From Kappaphycus alvarezii (taxonomy: Eukaryota > Rhodophyta > Florideophyceae > Gigartinales > Solieriaceae), in assembly GCA_002205965.3 (NCBI GenBank), contig NADL03000703.1, positions 124,001 to 188,000 of the forward strand: 64,000 nt of DNA, written 5' to 3'. The translations under genes were made by a program, and so were the position numbers. Of the stretch, positions 10,717 to 22,500 are shown piece after piece (within the stretch, counting starts at the first letter, position 1; each line of letters opens with the position of its first letter). The notes below the pieces were generated by a model. The model made no database searches, had not been told where the DNA came from, and worked only from the letters and a program-made list of their open reading frames with translations.

Positions 10717-12475
10717 TTTCACAGAAGCATTTCACTCTTTACGCGAAGCCCTGATTACGGCCCCAATTCTCGTTCCTTCGAACTGGAAGAAAACGTTCCG
10801 TAGTCACGTGGATGCCTCACAGGAGGCTGTTGGCGGTACAATGACCCAACTTGAATATGACAGGTCAGAACGCGTCGTGGCATATTATTCTCGGAAGCTA
10901 TCATTCGCCGAACAGAACTGTACTGCTAACGAGAGAGAGCTAATTGGTCTCGTCTACAACTTGAAACGATTTAGATGTTATTTGGAAGGGTCCAGCTTCG
11001 ATGTTTTCACGGACAACCATTTTCTCCAGGCTTTCATGGAGATGCAGAAACTCAGCAAGAAGGAAGGGCGTTGGTTGGATCTTTTGGCTCAGTTTGGCAT
11101 ACAAAAACCAACCCTGGTTTTCGGTCGGGTTCACGTGCTCGGCGATACACTGTCTCGCACGCCGCATATTATATCGGGAGCTTTCGAAATAAGCAACATT
11201 TTAGCGTCACGTTTGGCACTGGACCTCAACTTCGGCAACCATTACGATTCCGATCAGTTCTTCGGACCGGTGTACAGGGCCTTGCAGGGACTTTTCCAGG
11301 AAGACTCGATTGCACTTGCTCGGGTCAGACGTCTTTTGGACATGTTCACAATTGAGGAAGGTCAGATACGCTACAAAGGAATTGTGTGCGTCCCTCGATC
11401 ACGTGTTCGGGATAATTTACACTTTGCTCACGACGCAAAGATGTCCGGACATTTTGGTTTTGCAAAGAAAATGGCCAGACTTGAAGGTTTCAATTGGAAA
11501 TCAAAGAGCAGGAACGTTAAGAAGTACTGCGCTGGTTGTCTTGTTTGTCAGCAGAGCAAGGACGGAAACCAAAAGAAATCAACAACACCAGAACTACTGG
11601 AGGTTCGAGAACGTCGTTGGGGTTCCACCTCCACCGCCTTCATCGTCAGCATTCCCAACACCGCACGTGGATTCGACGCCATTAACACATATGCCGACCG
11701 GCTCTCTAGACGCGTGCACTTCATCCCATCTCGTGAGGTTGACACTGCAGTCGAAGTTGCCAATAACTTTTTCGACAATATCTTCAAGTTACATGGACTA
11801 CCGGATGACTTTGTCAGTGACAGAGATCCAAAACTCACATCTAAGTTCTGGAAGCATTTGATGAAGCTTTGCAGAATCAAGACTAAGATGTCGACAAGCC
11901 ATCATCGACAGACGGATGGTCTCTATGAAGTGATGAATCACATGGTAGAAAACTACATCCGCTGCTATTGTTCCCTCAAACAGAAAGACTGGGACACTCT
12001 ACTACCAGCGGACGAGTTGTCCTACAATTCTGCTGTCACCACTGCTCTAGGTACATCACCATTCGAGATTGATTTGGGCTGGAAACCAAAGGGACCAATC
12101 GTTCTGTTGACGTCTATGCAGACATCATCGTTAGAATCACTGGGAGAGTTCAAGAAAAGACTTTCTTCCGGATTGGAAGATGCAAAATATTCCCACAAAT
12201 TGGCTAAGGCACGACAATCAGCCTACAGTTCCGGGAAGTTTAAGGAAGTCGCTTACTCTGTCGGTGATGAAGTTTGGTTCGACAGAAGACTATTCAGGGA
12301 TATCATCGCACGTAATCAGAAGTCCCAGAAGCTCTCAGCGCGAAGGTTTGGACCGTTCAAGCTGCCAACCTCAGTTAAGATACACCCTGTTGTCCATGTG
12401 GAACACACGAAGCCTCACTCGAATCAGCCAAATGACATCGCTACTGAACAGGAACCGCGACCACCACCCCAGTGA
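10705..12475 (+). pseudogene. pol: Ty3/Gypsy RNase H and integrase, catalytic Asp lost
   Basis: The frame is open from about 10705, upstream of the first ATG at 10808, and runs to 12475. RNase H comes first, with VDASQEAVGG, ANERELIGL and FTDNHFL providing the acidic residues. The integrase HHCC finger follows (HFAHDAKMSGHF, then CAGCLVCQQ) and then the catalytic core. The core shows SDRDPKLTSKFW and DGLYEVMNHMVEN (second Asp and Glu present). The first catalytic Asp position, in RWGSTSTAFIVSIP, is Ala (codon GCC at 11636-11638). A single GAC to GCC change would account for it. Otherwise this is the longest uninterrupted frame of the element. Confidence 0.88.
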
Positions 12476-12486
12476 CCGATTCAGGA

Positions 12487-12570
12487 GATGTTGAGTTCAA
12501 GGTGGACCAAATTCTGAAGCACAGAAAGCGTGGGCATGGATACCACTTGGAAATCTATAAGAAGTGTTCA
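12487..12570 (+). pseudogene. integrase C-terminal chromodomain, out of frame
   Basis: Just after the integrase stop, another frame reads VEFKVDQILKHRKRGHGYHL, the opening of a chromodomain as found at the end of chromovirus integrases, where it steers integration to marked chromatin. It is separated from the integrase by a frameshift near 12470 and stops after YKKCS, so the domain is incomplete. Confidence 0.75.
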
Positions 12571-13272
12571 TAGACACTATTTATGTTGGATAAACTGAAT
12601 TTACCGTACAGAACACATACAATTGAGGGTTTTACTTGCAGTGGAACAGAGGTGCAACAATCGGATCGGGAAACTGATGGGTAATTTATAATAAAATTGA
12701 AAAGCATTACATTGTGCTAGCACAAAGTCGGCCTAAGAGAGATATCCGACGCCTACTATCCAAAAACGGAGGTATTGCGAGCGACAAAAGTTCTACGTTA
12801 AGGTAGTTGTGGGAACAAAAAGTGCTGTACACGGGCGAGAAATCTGTGGCAAACGACTATGTCCGGAAGGGGGCAGACTGTACCCTCGTCTTGCGAACGA
12901 CAGATCTTCTTCTGTGTACGTTACAAGGCAAATGCAATGGCCTGAAATGGAAGAGGGCTCAGTGAATCCTCCAAAAATCTTAAAGGGACAGGCTCTCCCA
13001 AATAGCTTCGAGGCTTGAGAGTCGTTTATAAATTTTGGGCCCGAAGATGACTACCAACTTCGTTACTACTGGAGTATTTATTTTGAACTTGTCTGCCAAC
13101 TTGCTTGATCTCTCTGTGAGGAAGCAGTTTACTCACCTTATATAGACTTTTGGCTACCCCTAAAGTCCGAACAAAACTACAGAAGATACCAGAAAATTCA
13201 TAAAAACACTTTGTGTGGATGGTATACTCTAAAAAAAAGATACTTAAGGAACGAACAATCGATATGGTCCTC
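12571..13272. other. 3' region of the Gypsy element; no gene
   Basis: No coding signal. A GGAAGGGGGCAGAC run at about 12864-12877 followed by TGTACC looks like a polypurine tract at a 3' LTR start. No matching 5' copy was found. Confidence 0.35.
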
Positions 13273-13959
13273 TTATTTCCCATTCTCTACATCAGAACCA
13301 AACAACTTCTCCAAAATATCCATGCTACCCAAGCATTCCCCACAAATATCTGGGAACTGCTCATAACTCTCTATTTCCTCCTGGGATATATCTAAACTAC
13401 TAAAGATATCCCCATCCGGTTCCAGCGTCGGTACGACTTGTTCCATAATTATCAGCCTCAGCTCCACTACTCCACCACTTCCCATGTCTCCCTTTCCCTC
13501 ATCCTCCTCTTCCTCGTCCTTTTCATCCTCCTCAGCATCTTACTCGTCCTCCTCTTCATCATTATCCTCGTCCTCCTCTTCGTCAACCTTGTAGACCAAT
13601 TCCGGGGCTGTGCACTCCTCGAAGGTCTCCCCGGCTACCTTCTCAACTTCCAGCTTCTGCCCCTCAGCTACCTCTTCGGCCTCATCTTCGACGAAGAGTT
13701 CGCGGACGAAATAGATTATCTTCTTCTAATTCTGGCGTCGCAGGTAGTCGTCTGCGTCCGTCGGGCCATATGCAGCGAGCGCAAGGCCGTTTAAGGGGCG
13801 AGATTTTTGGTGATGGGGGCGGAGGGGCGAAGATTGTTCATTTTGGTTGTAAATGGAGTGGGCGATTTTGAATGGAGGATAGAGGGTGTGAGGGGGAGGG
13901 TAGGGTGTATAGAGGTTGGTGGATCTCAAAAAAGTTGGGTAAAACGGGTTTAAGTACAC
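13273..13959 (-). pseudogene. acidic low-complexity protein pseudogene
   Basis: One minus frame runs from 13959 to 13273 with only two internal stops: TAG near 13728-13726, and TAA inside the acidic run near 13540. It encodes a basic/Pro-rich start, PTDADDYLRRQN, then KKIIYFVRELFVEDEAEE, a long Glu/Asp stretch, and a non-repetitive tail with DGDIFSSLDISQEEIESYEQ and CGECLGSMDILEKLFG. I recognise no domain. The frame continuity across three different composition zones argues for a former gene, not just a repeat. The plus-strand Leu-rich frame over the same DNA is an antisense artefact. Confidence 0.5.
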
Positions 13960-14789
13960 CTTAGAGACGGATTGGAGTAGGCAGTAAAAAGTTAAAATCG
14001 AAATCGCAGCAGCGCATTTGCGTGAAATTTCTACATAGGGAGTAAATTTGATGAAGAAGGTAGATAAAAAAGACGTAAAATTGCTGATTTAGAGTAGAAT
14101 TGGAGGAGAAGATACAGTACTAAAATATCTCAGAGGCATGGTAGACAAATTTGGAAAGGACGGCGAGCAGATTCAGGGGCGGGATCGTTAATTTGTTTGT
14201 AAGTTGCTGATCCCTTCGGGAGGACCATTTCCTGTATTACAAATTGACTGTTTTTAAGATTTATTTTGGACCGGTTGATTCACTTTTACTGTACACTACT
14301 TATATTTGTAATGTAACTATTCAGTGGTTTTAACCCAGAAGCATGCAGCAGCAGCAGTGATGTCTGATGCATCATGCCTGCTGACAGGCTTTGAGCCAGC
14401 CCTTTAGGCACACCAGTGACACTACCCATTATCCTGAACACGCTTAGCGTACACTGGGGATAGATGAACTGCGCACCTCTCAAATAGTAAAGAAAGAAAT
14501 TGACCCAAGATTCTTCATCTGAAATGGCCGAATTTTCAGCTCTGAAGAAAAAGACCTGAAAGGAGATGGTCCGATTCTTGTGAAATGAAAATGATTTAGT
14601 ATGTCCGTTTCATATGAACCTGCTGCATCGTTATCTAATTGTGGGATGCGTCACAAATGCATTGTAATGGTCAAGTAGAGTCAGTCAGACCTCGTGACTC
14701 GAATTCGCGGCACCAGAGGAAGGCGCATACTGTAAGAGTCAGGACTGAATCTATGCCCCATAAAGACCCGCAAGGATTCAGATTTGAAT

Positions 14790-14863
14790 CCATAACGCAT
14801 TAGCCGCGTGGACATAACCGACTACATCTTCCATGCATTAAAATAAACCAAAAATACCCCCCG
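14790..14863 (+). repeat. dispersed repeat R1, copy 1
   Basis: About 73 bp including ACATCTTCCATGCATTAAAA, preceded by ATAACGCATTAGC and ending in a C run. Close copies lie at 27234-27308 (reverse orientation) and 34488-34541 (shorter, same orientation). Sequences diverge beyond the C run in all three. Confidence 0.85.
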
Positions 14864-15615
14864 GTTTGAATCTGGGCTATATTTACATGTAAGATGGGCG
14901 GTCCAGGCAGAGGTGTAGAAAAGTAGCTCTGTTTGATTAATAAAACGTACATCAAAAGAGAAAAGGCGACTTAGTGTTTTAAATGCCGTCCAATTGGTGC
15001 GATTGCGATAGTTACATATGCATTTGATTTTTAACAGAATTTGTAGTGTCTACACATAGCTTATAAGTAAAGGAAAATATTGATAACAAATTGAATCTGA
15101 GTAAAGAAAGATAAAAGAATCCTAATCTACTGTAGCAAATGCGCTCATATTTTTGTGTTGTAGAGGTCTTGGCCTATCGACTAAAATTTCATCACAACGC
15201 ACCCCTCATCTCATATCACAACCATAACCATTTCATTAGAACGTTACTTTGCATGCTTTCGACATTGCTTACAAATCTTTACTGTACAGAACTATCGGGA
15301 GGGTTGTAAAGTCTCCCGACTGGCGTTGTTGGACATCATTTTGACCTGGAACACTCGCCATTGTCACATAGAGGGTCAAAAATGAAATTTAAAGTAAATA
15401 TTACTCCGTACTGGTATGCTTTCCAGCCTTTCTTTAGCCTCTAACTTTTTCTCTGTTTACTTTCAACTACCTTGCGACTCCCTTTTGAGCCATAATATTC
15501 CCCCAACAAGAGATCAGACTTTTTTGACTCAAAAAGACCACGTGATGCGCTGCAATCATGATTCGTGCGTCGCTAGCACAAGATAGAAGAATAAATCTAC
15601 CACGCACATAGATGC

Positions 15616-15659
15616 AAGCCGAGCTTCTCTCGCTCGGCTTAATTTTCTAACTGAAAATT
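15616..15659. repeat. two adjacent perfect hairpins
   Basis: AAGCCGAGC and GCTCGGCTT pair around a 7-base loop (15616-15640). Immediately after, AATTTTC and GAAAATT pair around a 5-base loop (15641-15659). No gene end is recognised beside them. Confidence 0.6.
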
Positions 15660-15994
15660 ACAAGCTGTCCACTTCACCCGATATCGAGAAAATTTATGGA
15701 GGTCGTTTAACTTATTATGGAGATCAGTCAGACCCTATGAGAGAACTCACTGGGAGGAATAGGATAGTCATTAAAGATGCTCCTACAATCTATTAGATCA
15801 ATATTTATTGAAGAGATCTTCGCAAAGCCGACTTTCATGACTTGCGTTTTCAACGAAATTTCCGACCTGTAACAGTTCCTTACGTTGAAAAGAGACGTAT
15901 TTTCCGCAATCCGTGGTGCTGTGCTTCAAGTGAAAAAACTTGAATATAGTTTTTATTGATTGAAGCCACCGAAACTGACACAAGAGATTAAGCA

Positions 15995-16873
15995 ATGGAT
16001 CCGGCCAAGTTGATGATGGACCATTATAAGAAATCGTTGGAAATTTCCGCAGAGAATGATGAACATGATCCCGCAAAGTCATAACTGCAGACCTCTGGGA
16101 ATTCATCGGATCCCAGCCACTGCAGATACTAAACTGCCCCAGCCAAATCCACCTCCAGTACATGGGCATTCAAAAACAATCAAGGCGTTTTCTGATGGAA
16201 GAAGCCACTTTCCGGATTTACACCAATCCATAAAACCTGACCGGGATTTTGCAGATTATCTTGGAAATCTCTCACCTCTGGTGAACGTAAGAACTCTGAC
16301 CACCTACCTGATACAAGAATGCTAAATTCCATCCTGAACATTTTCAGAGATAAACTGTTGGTGGAGAGCGGTACTCAGAGACGAAAAGAATGCAGTCAGT
16401 TCATTCCTTTGTTCGTGGATAAAACACCTGGAAATCCAAATCTTTCCTTCCCACTAAACGATAAGTATTTACTCTCAACTTCATTTTCGGAAGCCTTGCT
16501 CAGGACTACTTAGAACATTTCAATACGATAATGTCATATCTTGAGCAAGTATGAGTCATGTTCAACAAACGTGATTCTGATTGCGCCCAAGTTGAGATAA
16601 AATCGGAGTTCGAATGTCTAACACTTACAAAATATCATGAAGGAAACTGACGCATCGAATTTAAGTGTATACCTCGGCGGCTTAATCAACAGGATCAAAA
16701 CACTGACACCACATTGTTCCCACCATTTCCGTTCCGAAGAAAAAAGTACGCAACCTAAGTTCACCCGTTTTACAGCACGATTGGGCAATGCGAGATATCA
16801 GCTATGCAACTATGGGAAATTATTGTTAAAAATTTTCACCGAATTGCGTGAGCATCGGCAGTTCTCTATCTAG
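15995..16873 (+). pseudogene. Copia relic 2 gag remnant
   Basis: A frame starting MDPAKLMMDHYKKSLEIS at 15995 stops after 29 codons. Later segments in other frames read NIFRDKLLVESG (near 16340) and, from 16637, a 78-codon stretch with LGGLINRIKTLTPHCSHHFR that aligns with the GLTKLVDKIN region of relic 1 gag. The minus strand over the first part is open for 123 codons, but the match to relic 1 favours the plus strand. Confidence 0.55.
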
Positions 16874-18763
16874 AGACACGGCACCCTATCTATCGATTAC
16901 ATTCATGGTTCTGTTTCAACACATAAAAAAAGTGTAACGGCTCTACGAAAATCCTCTCCCACCCAAATTAAGACGAAAATATTGGTCAAGGAACCTTAAC
17001 GGTAAAAATGGCAGTAAGAATCACCATAGAAAGAATAGACTCTACCGAGATGGAAAACGTATTCTCTTTCATACTTGCGACTCTGGCAAAAAATTGTAGA
17101 GATTTTATCGTAAGAATGATATCAAGCAATAAATACGTAGCAATCTCACTGGCAGTCATCTGCAGTTCACATAGTTCACGACCTGATGACGACAACAGAA
17201 AATATCTCAGACCATGCAGAAGATATGTCAAATTAGTCTGTCCCCGATGATGAAGCAAAAGATGTAAATCAAACCTACATTGGAAACCCATGAAATACTG
17301 AGTTACACAGATTGATCGCTCCGGATTATCACTCTCGTGACCCTAAATCAAATGAACTTCGACGAAACTAACGGAAATATTGCTATGAAGCATATATAAT
17401 ATTAAAAACGCCATCAGTAGGCTTTTAGTAAGGAGAAAAGGAATACTTTCTTGCGAGGACGAAGTGTTGTTACGTCTCATCGCCGCTGTCCTTCATATTT
17501 ATATCGCGAAAAAACCAATTCAACTCCAAGACGCCAGTCTTACAGTTACTCAGAACCGTGGCATATATTTGAAGTCAGAATATGAAATTGGAGGACTCAG
17601 TCAGTGCTGATGGACCTCCTCGGGGTTTTCGCATTTATTGGACCAAAATATTACTTCATCTGTATTAAAGAAGCGAAAATAAAGTTGTACAACTCCCAAC
17701 CTCCAGCTCCACAGAAGCTTTCGCTTCGCATGCGAAGTGTTTCCTGGCTCAATTGGAACTGTTCATATACTGCTAGTGTTTTATTCCACAGGTTCATCTT
17801 TCTGTCTGTCGTAGTATTTCACAGTTTCTGTAGCTTCATTCGAGTTTATTGGATCTATTGTAGACTCAAACCACCATTAATCTCCTATCCAGGGCTGCTA
17901 AGCACTTTTTGTCATTATAATTTTCCTTGCAGTTCTTGACGCTTAGTTTGACCTCATTGCTCCACTTGAATTATTACGGCCCGTTTTGCAACGGGACATT
18001 TTATCACTGCTTTACCAATCAAAAGTCGCCTTTCTATACCATGCCACTTGGAACAATGTCCGTTTTACATGTCGCCAGAGTTTTTCACTCGTGCGGACTG
18101 CAAGTTCCGATAGCGCTACTGACAATACCATCCGAGCTATATTACGTGGCATCATTCGACTACATATCCAGTATGCAGTTTGCTATCCGTAGTTCCAAAT
18201 AAACCCTGGTTTGGAGCGGCCTGCTTTGTACAGCCAGCCTCAACCCAAGTTTCAACCCAGATCTGCTTGGCTGCGTTTAAAAACCCACAAATAGGGGAAT
18301 CCAGCGGATTATGTACATTACTTATCCAATAGGATATTTTTTGGACGCTGTATTCTTAGCATTACTGGGACTGAAAGAACTCGCAATTCACCCCGTTGTA
18401 TTTTAAATTGTTCTGAAAATTTTCTATGTTCTGAGTGAGACGTCCAGTAATATTTTAACTAGATTTATCGAAGAGGGAAACAACTCGCATGGTGCCCTGT
18501 TTTCGCGGAGTATCTTTCTTCACTGACACATCGGAAGTCTTTACGCAGATATGTGCTCTCCTCCCACGGCTTTCATCTCTCCATTACAGATACATATGCT
18601 CCATCATCAGTTGCCGTAAGCATACAATTCCAAACTCTTCGCACTTTTTAATGGAACTAGCCCTGATTATCTATTTCCTGGAATTTACGAATAAAAAGTG
18701 ATACTTACAGGAAACTGCAAAAAAAAGTGACTCATTTAGGCTCGTCTAGGATGGTACAGGACG

Positions 18764-19545
18764 TTTTGTAGTCTCCTTCGATACGAAGAACAGTCAATTC
18801 ATTGAAAGAATCACGTTGGATATCATGCTCTTCGATTCAAAGTCGGTAATTCATACTAAGGACAGTTTTAATCTTTTTGACATCTTTTCCTTCTTCAGGG
18901 GCGTTTTGAAGCAAACCGTACAGTGAAATTTTGTAATACTAGGTTTCTCTATATTGAGTTGCCAAATTCTACTCAGGTCGACCAAATTTTCCAATTTAAG
19001 GACTCATTCGCCTCCATTGACAGCTATTTCGGCGTCGAAATTGTAACGCCTGCAGTGGAAGCTCATAATAATGAGCCGTATGTAGGCGAAATTTTTCATA
19101 AATCTACACGAAACCCCTTTGAAAACCCTCTTTCTGTCTATCCCCATTTCCCTACGAATTTCGTACTTGCGTGATCCGCTAAGGCGATGAAGTACACCCT
19201 CAGTCCATAAATTATCTTCCCATACGCACCATTTTTCTGGAAAAACCTTCCACTTGAGTTTTGGAGAACCTTAAACATCCTCTGCCTCTCTCCAAGATCG
19301 CTCTACAATTAAAACATCAGCCAAAGAAGAAATTAGGAAGTAGATGGCGCAATTGTGGGTAAAAGTGCCTTATTCTACGAGGTCCTCTCCTTGTTGATAT
19401 CATTGTTGAAGTTGGCATTCAAGTGCTCGTATAGCGGGGGAAGAATACTGAAAACTGCATTTGCGAATGGAACGGGCCGGAAATTGTCACCGGGGTTGGT
19501 CGCGTAGAGAAAACCATTTATATAACATACGAAAAGTAAAGCTCG
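18764..19545 (+). pseudogene. Copia relic 2 integrase remnant
   Basis: The first core block at 18764-18885 reads RITLDIMLFDSKSVIH, where the Asp of LDIM is the expected first catalytic residue. A following block, VEAHNNEPYVGEIFHKSTRN (about 19053-19112), corresponds to the third catalytic region (ExHxS-type in this lineage), and ASAKAMKYTLSP precedes a stop. The C-terminal motif at about 19408-19540 reads VEVGIQVLV, a stop, then RGKNTENCICEWNGPEIV, matching YREKRAWNRLGEWIGPY of relic 1. Three or more frameshifts and stops. Confidence 0.7.
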
Positions 19546-22500
19546 GACCCCTCTCCGATAGGTTTCGAGCAGGATACGGGTCATTATACCATATTCGACG
19601 TATAGCGTTATTTTCTTTGTGGATTTAAATCTATCTCCGTCCCAAACCCAATCTCCAGAAAATATACTAGATAGATACATTATGACGGTAGCTGAGGTTC
19701 TATACCCTGCTAACCAAGAAGATTGTCCCCAGAAATGTCGGAAGCGAAACGAAATACATGCAGGGGGAAAATATGTTCATATTTTATAGTACCCACATCA
19801 TGCAGTAAGTGGGTTAGAATATACTTGAAGACACCGACAGGCGAGGTGTAAACCATACAACCTCTCCATCAAGAATGTGCAACCAGAAGAAAATAACGCC
19901 ATCTAAATACGAGATAAAGAAAACTTGAAAAATTCTAGTATAAGTATAAACTCTTACAGACGAAGAAAACAACAATAAAGAAAACTACGGATGAAAAAGA
20001 GTGGCGACAGATTGACACGTCTGCGCAAATAAAGTTACTCTGAGGACTATAGGAAGACAGTAGATTGAATATTGATGGAATAAAAAAAACAACTTTTGAA
20101 GCCTTGTTCGAGTTCAAGAGACATCCTCACACGCCTTTAACTTTTCTTCCTATGTGCTCTGAGGTCGAGGGAAGAAATAATAGGAATAATTGACCGTTGT
20201 ACCGTCAATTTATCCAAAAAGAGGACTTAACAACCGACGGTAATGTCCTATCAAAATCGATCAGACTACTTCTCATACTTGATACAAATATAATTTCATT
20301 TCTGGACTCCGGAAGATAGCCAAGCATGCATTCAATCTGCTGAACTTTTTCTGCGCAAATGATACATTGAGGACCTAGTTCCGGATATTCCAAGTCCCTT
20401 GACCAATCCATACAACGATCTATGGTAAATTTGAGCAGGAGATCTAATTTTCGAAGCCATTAACTCTCATCTCTGCGAGGATCTTTCCATAAAGCCAATG
20501 AGCTCTGAATAAGCCCTCTACGTGTCGAGGATACATGCATTGCTTCAGTTTTTTCCCGAAACGTGTGTATACGGTATACTGAGGGCTGCAAACAAGAAAT
20601 CTAAAGAAAAATTGAAATATATCTCTGATTCTTTTTAATGGATAAAGACAAAATATCACCTATCATTCAGCATATTCTAAATTGAATGAGACGAGCACTC
20701 TCTGCCCAAAATGAAAAAAAAATATAGATCTGTGCCACGCATGAATTCATATTTTCATTCAAAGCCAGTTTCACAGATTTCGTGTCTATACGTATTCAGA
20801 TCGGTTGCATTTCTCATTAGCGACCAGGATTGATGTATGAGGTTTCCAATTTAATAATATTTATAGCTAATAATTTCAAATAGTCTCACCTATTTATCGT
20901 CAATTGCTAGGATTGCATTTTCGAATGAGCCAAGAAAACTGCAATCAGCATTACATTTAGTCCCCTAGATGCAGTTTCTTTGCAATAAATGGTATTTTTG
21001 GAGGCTTCCTTTGCAATAAAATACGATGCCAATTGGAATCTCGTATATATCTTATTCCTTGCAGATATATTTTGTACAACTATAATTTTTCTTTTTTCAA
21101 TCGTGTAAGGCCTTCAAGCCTATCCGCTCTAGTCTTGTGCAGAACTTATTGAGCTCGCGTACATGCTCTACTAGATCTACAACATGGTTGAGGATATCCG
21201 CCCGTTTCATCCACTCTGTACCGTTCTATTCCAAGCCTTAGTTGATATCAAAAGTTTGTTCAATCTGATTTTCCAGGGTAACGTACTATTAAAAAGAGTT
21301 ATTCCGGATACGCCTGCTGCGCGTGAAAGATAGAATATTTTTGAGATTCTAGGCATCTGTTCCGTTCATACCGCTGAAAATCTCGCGAAAGGATTTAAAA
21401 GGTCTATAAATCAAACACATTTCGTGAAGTCCTTTAATAAGGGAAGCTAATACCTAGGGTGTGGAGATATTGGTTATCAATGGCAAGATTTGCGGGAAAA
21501 TCTAACTGTTAGATGGATTTCTACTCTTAGAGATAGCAAAATATGTATTGAGACTATCAGCCATCTGTTTAATCATAATCACCTCGCTCATTACCCGACC
21601 ACTTTGTTCCCGAATGGTCATGGTTTTTTTGTTATGTGTGTGAGTTGAATGAACTTATTGGAGCGGGACTTCGTTCCTTACCGAGTGTAAAATGTACGGA
21701 GAATTCAGTGTCGCACAGCATTTCGCAACTTTTCTATCAAATCCGTGTTAATTTTTGTCCATTTTTAGATCTCAACTGTTTATTCAACGACGCCATTCAA
21801 AATCTATAAGCATTGGGAGGTCTTATTTTCTGTTTGGACTCCGATTATGAAGGTAAATGATTATTTTTGAACCTCATTCCCATCAAATTAATATTTTCCG
21901 GTGATTTTGTGACTTTTTTCAAGTAGCAACTATCGCCTTATTACAGAGCGTTATTTTATCAAAGGTGGGACAATATTTTGAACAAGTGGAAAATTTATCG
22001 CAAGGTAGATGTAGACCTCGTATTGAACTCTCGACTCACTAAACAGATTATATTTTCGCGATCAACGGCGACGGGGGAAGGGCTAACAGCATTTCACTGT
22101 ACGGAAATGTCAAAAGTGTTGTAAAATATCCCAAATGGGGTAGCCGTGTAACTTTTCGGACTTGAACTCCTTACCACAGTCATATCGAGGGGCAAAATGA
22201 ATTGTTCAATAAATCGTGATCCGAACTTTACTGGCATCTTTTACCCACAATTTTTAAAGTCGAACTCTTTCGTGACGAATCTTTCAAATTTATACCACCT
22301 CCTCCGCGGGTACAATAACCACATGCAAAGGTTTCGGACTTTTTGTTGTCTCAATTAAACGATAACCACACAAGGTGGTCTGTCATCTCAGCTTTTCAAT
22401 TACATGTACGTATTTACCGCCAAAGTGCCAATCTAAAGCAAAATTTAAGATCTACACATGCTACACGCTTCTGATGGTATTCAATTGCCTAAAATCTTCA

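Larger units (their letters stand above)
13960..15994. other. no gene seen; AT-rich, holds one dispersed repeat and two hairpins
   Basis: No frame of convincing length or composition. The dispersed repeat at 14790-14863 and the paired hairpins at 15616-15659 are listed separately. Confidence 0.5.
15995..19545 (+). mobile_element. Ty1/Copia retrotransposon relic 2
   Basis: Gag remnant near 16.0-16.9 kb and integrase remnants at 18.76-19.55 kb, on the plus strand and in the order expected for the same Copia lineage as relic 1. Between about 16.9 and 18.7 kb I cannot assign domains. No RT was recognised downstream, so the copy is probably 3'-truncated or decayed beyond recognition. It is older-looking than relic 1. 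Confidence 0.65.

Noticed and set aside
7757-12880. LTR pair of the first Gypsy element
   Set aside because: Candidate ends (TGTCAATTT on the left, TGTACCCTC on the right) do not match each other, so no LTR could be claimed.
13438-13794. Leu/Ile-rich 118-residue plus-strand ORF resembling a membrane protein
   Set aside because: It is the exact antisense of the Glu/Asp-rich minus-strand frame. GAG/GAA codons read backwards give Leu/Phe/Ile, so the hydrophobicity is an artefact.
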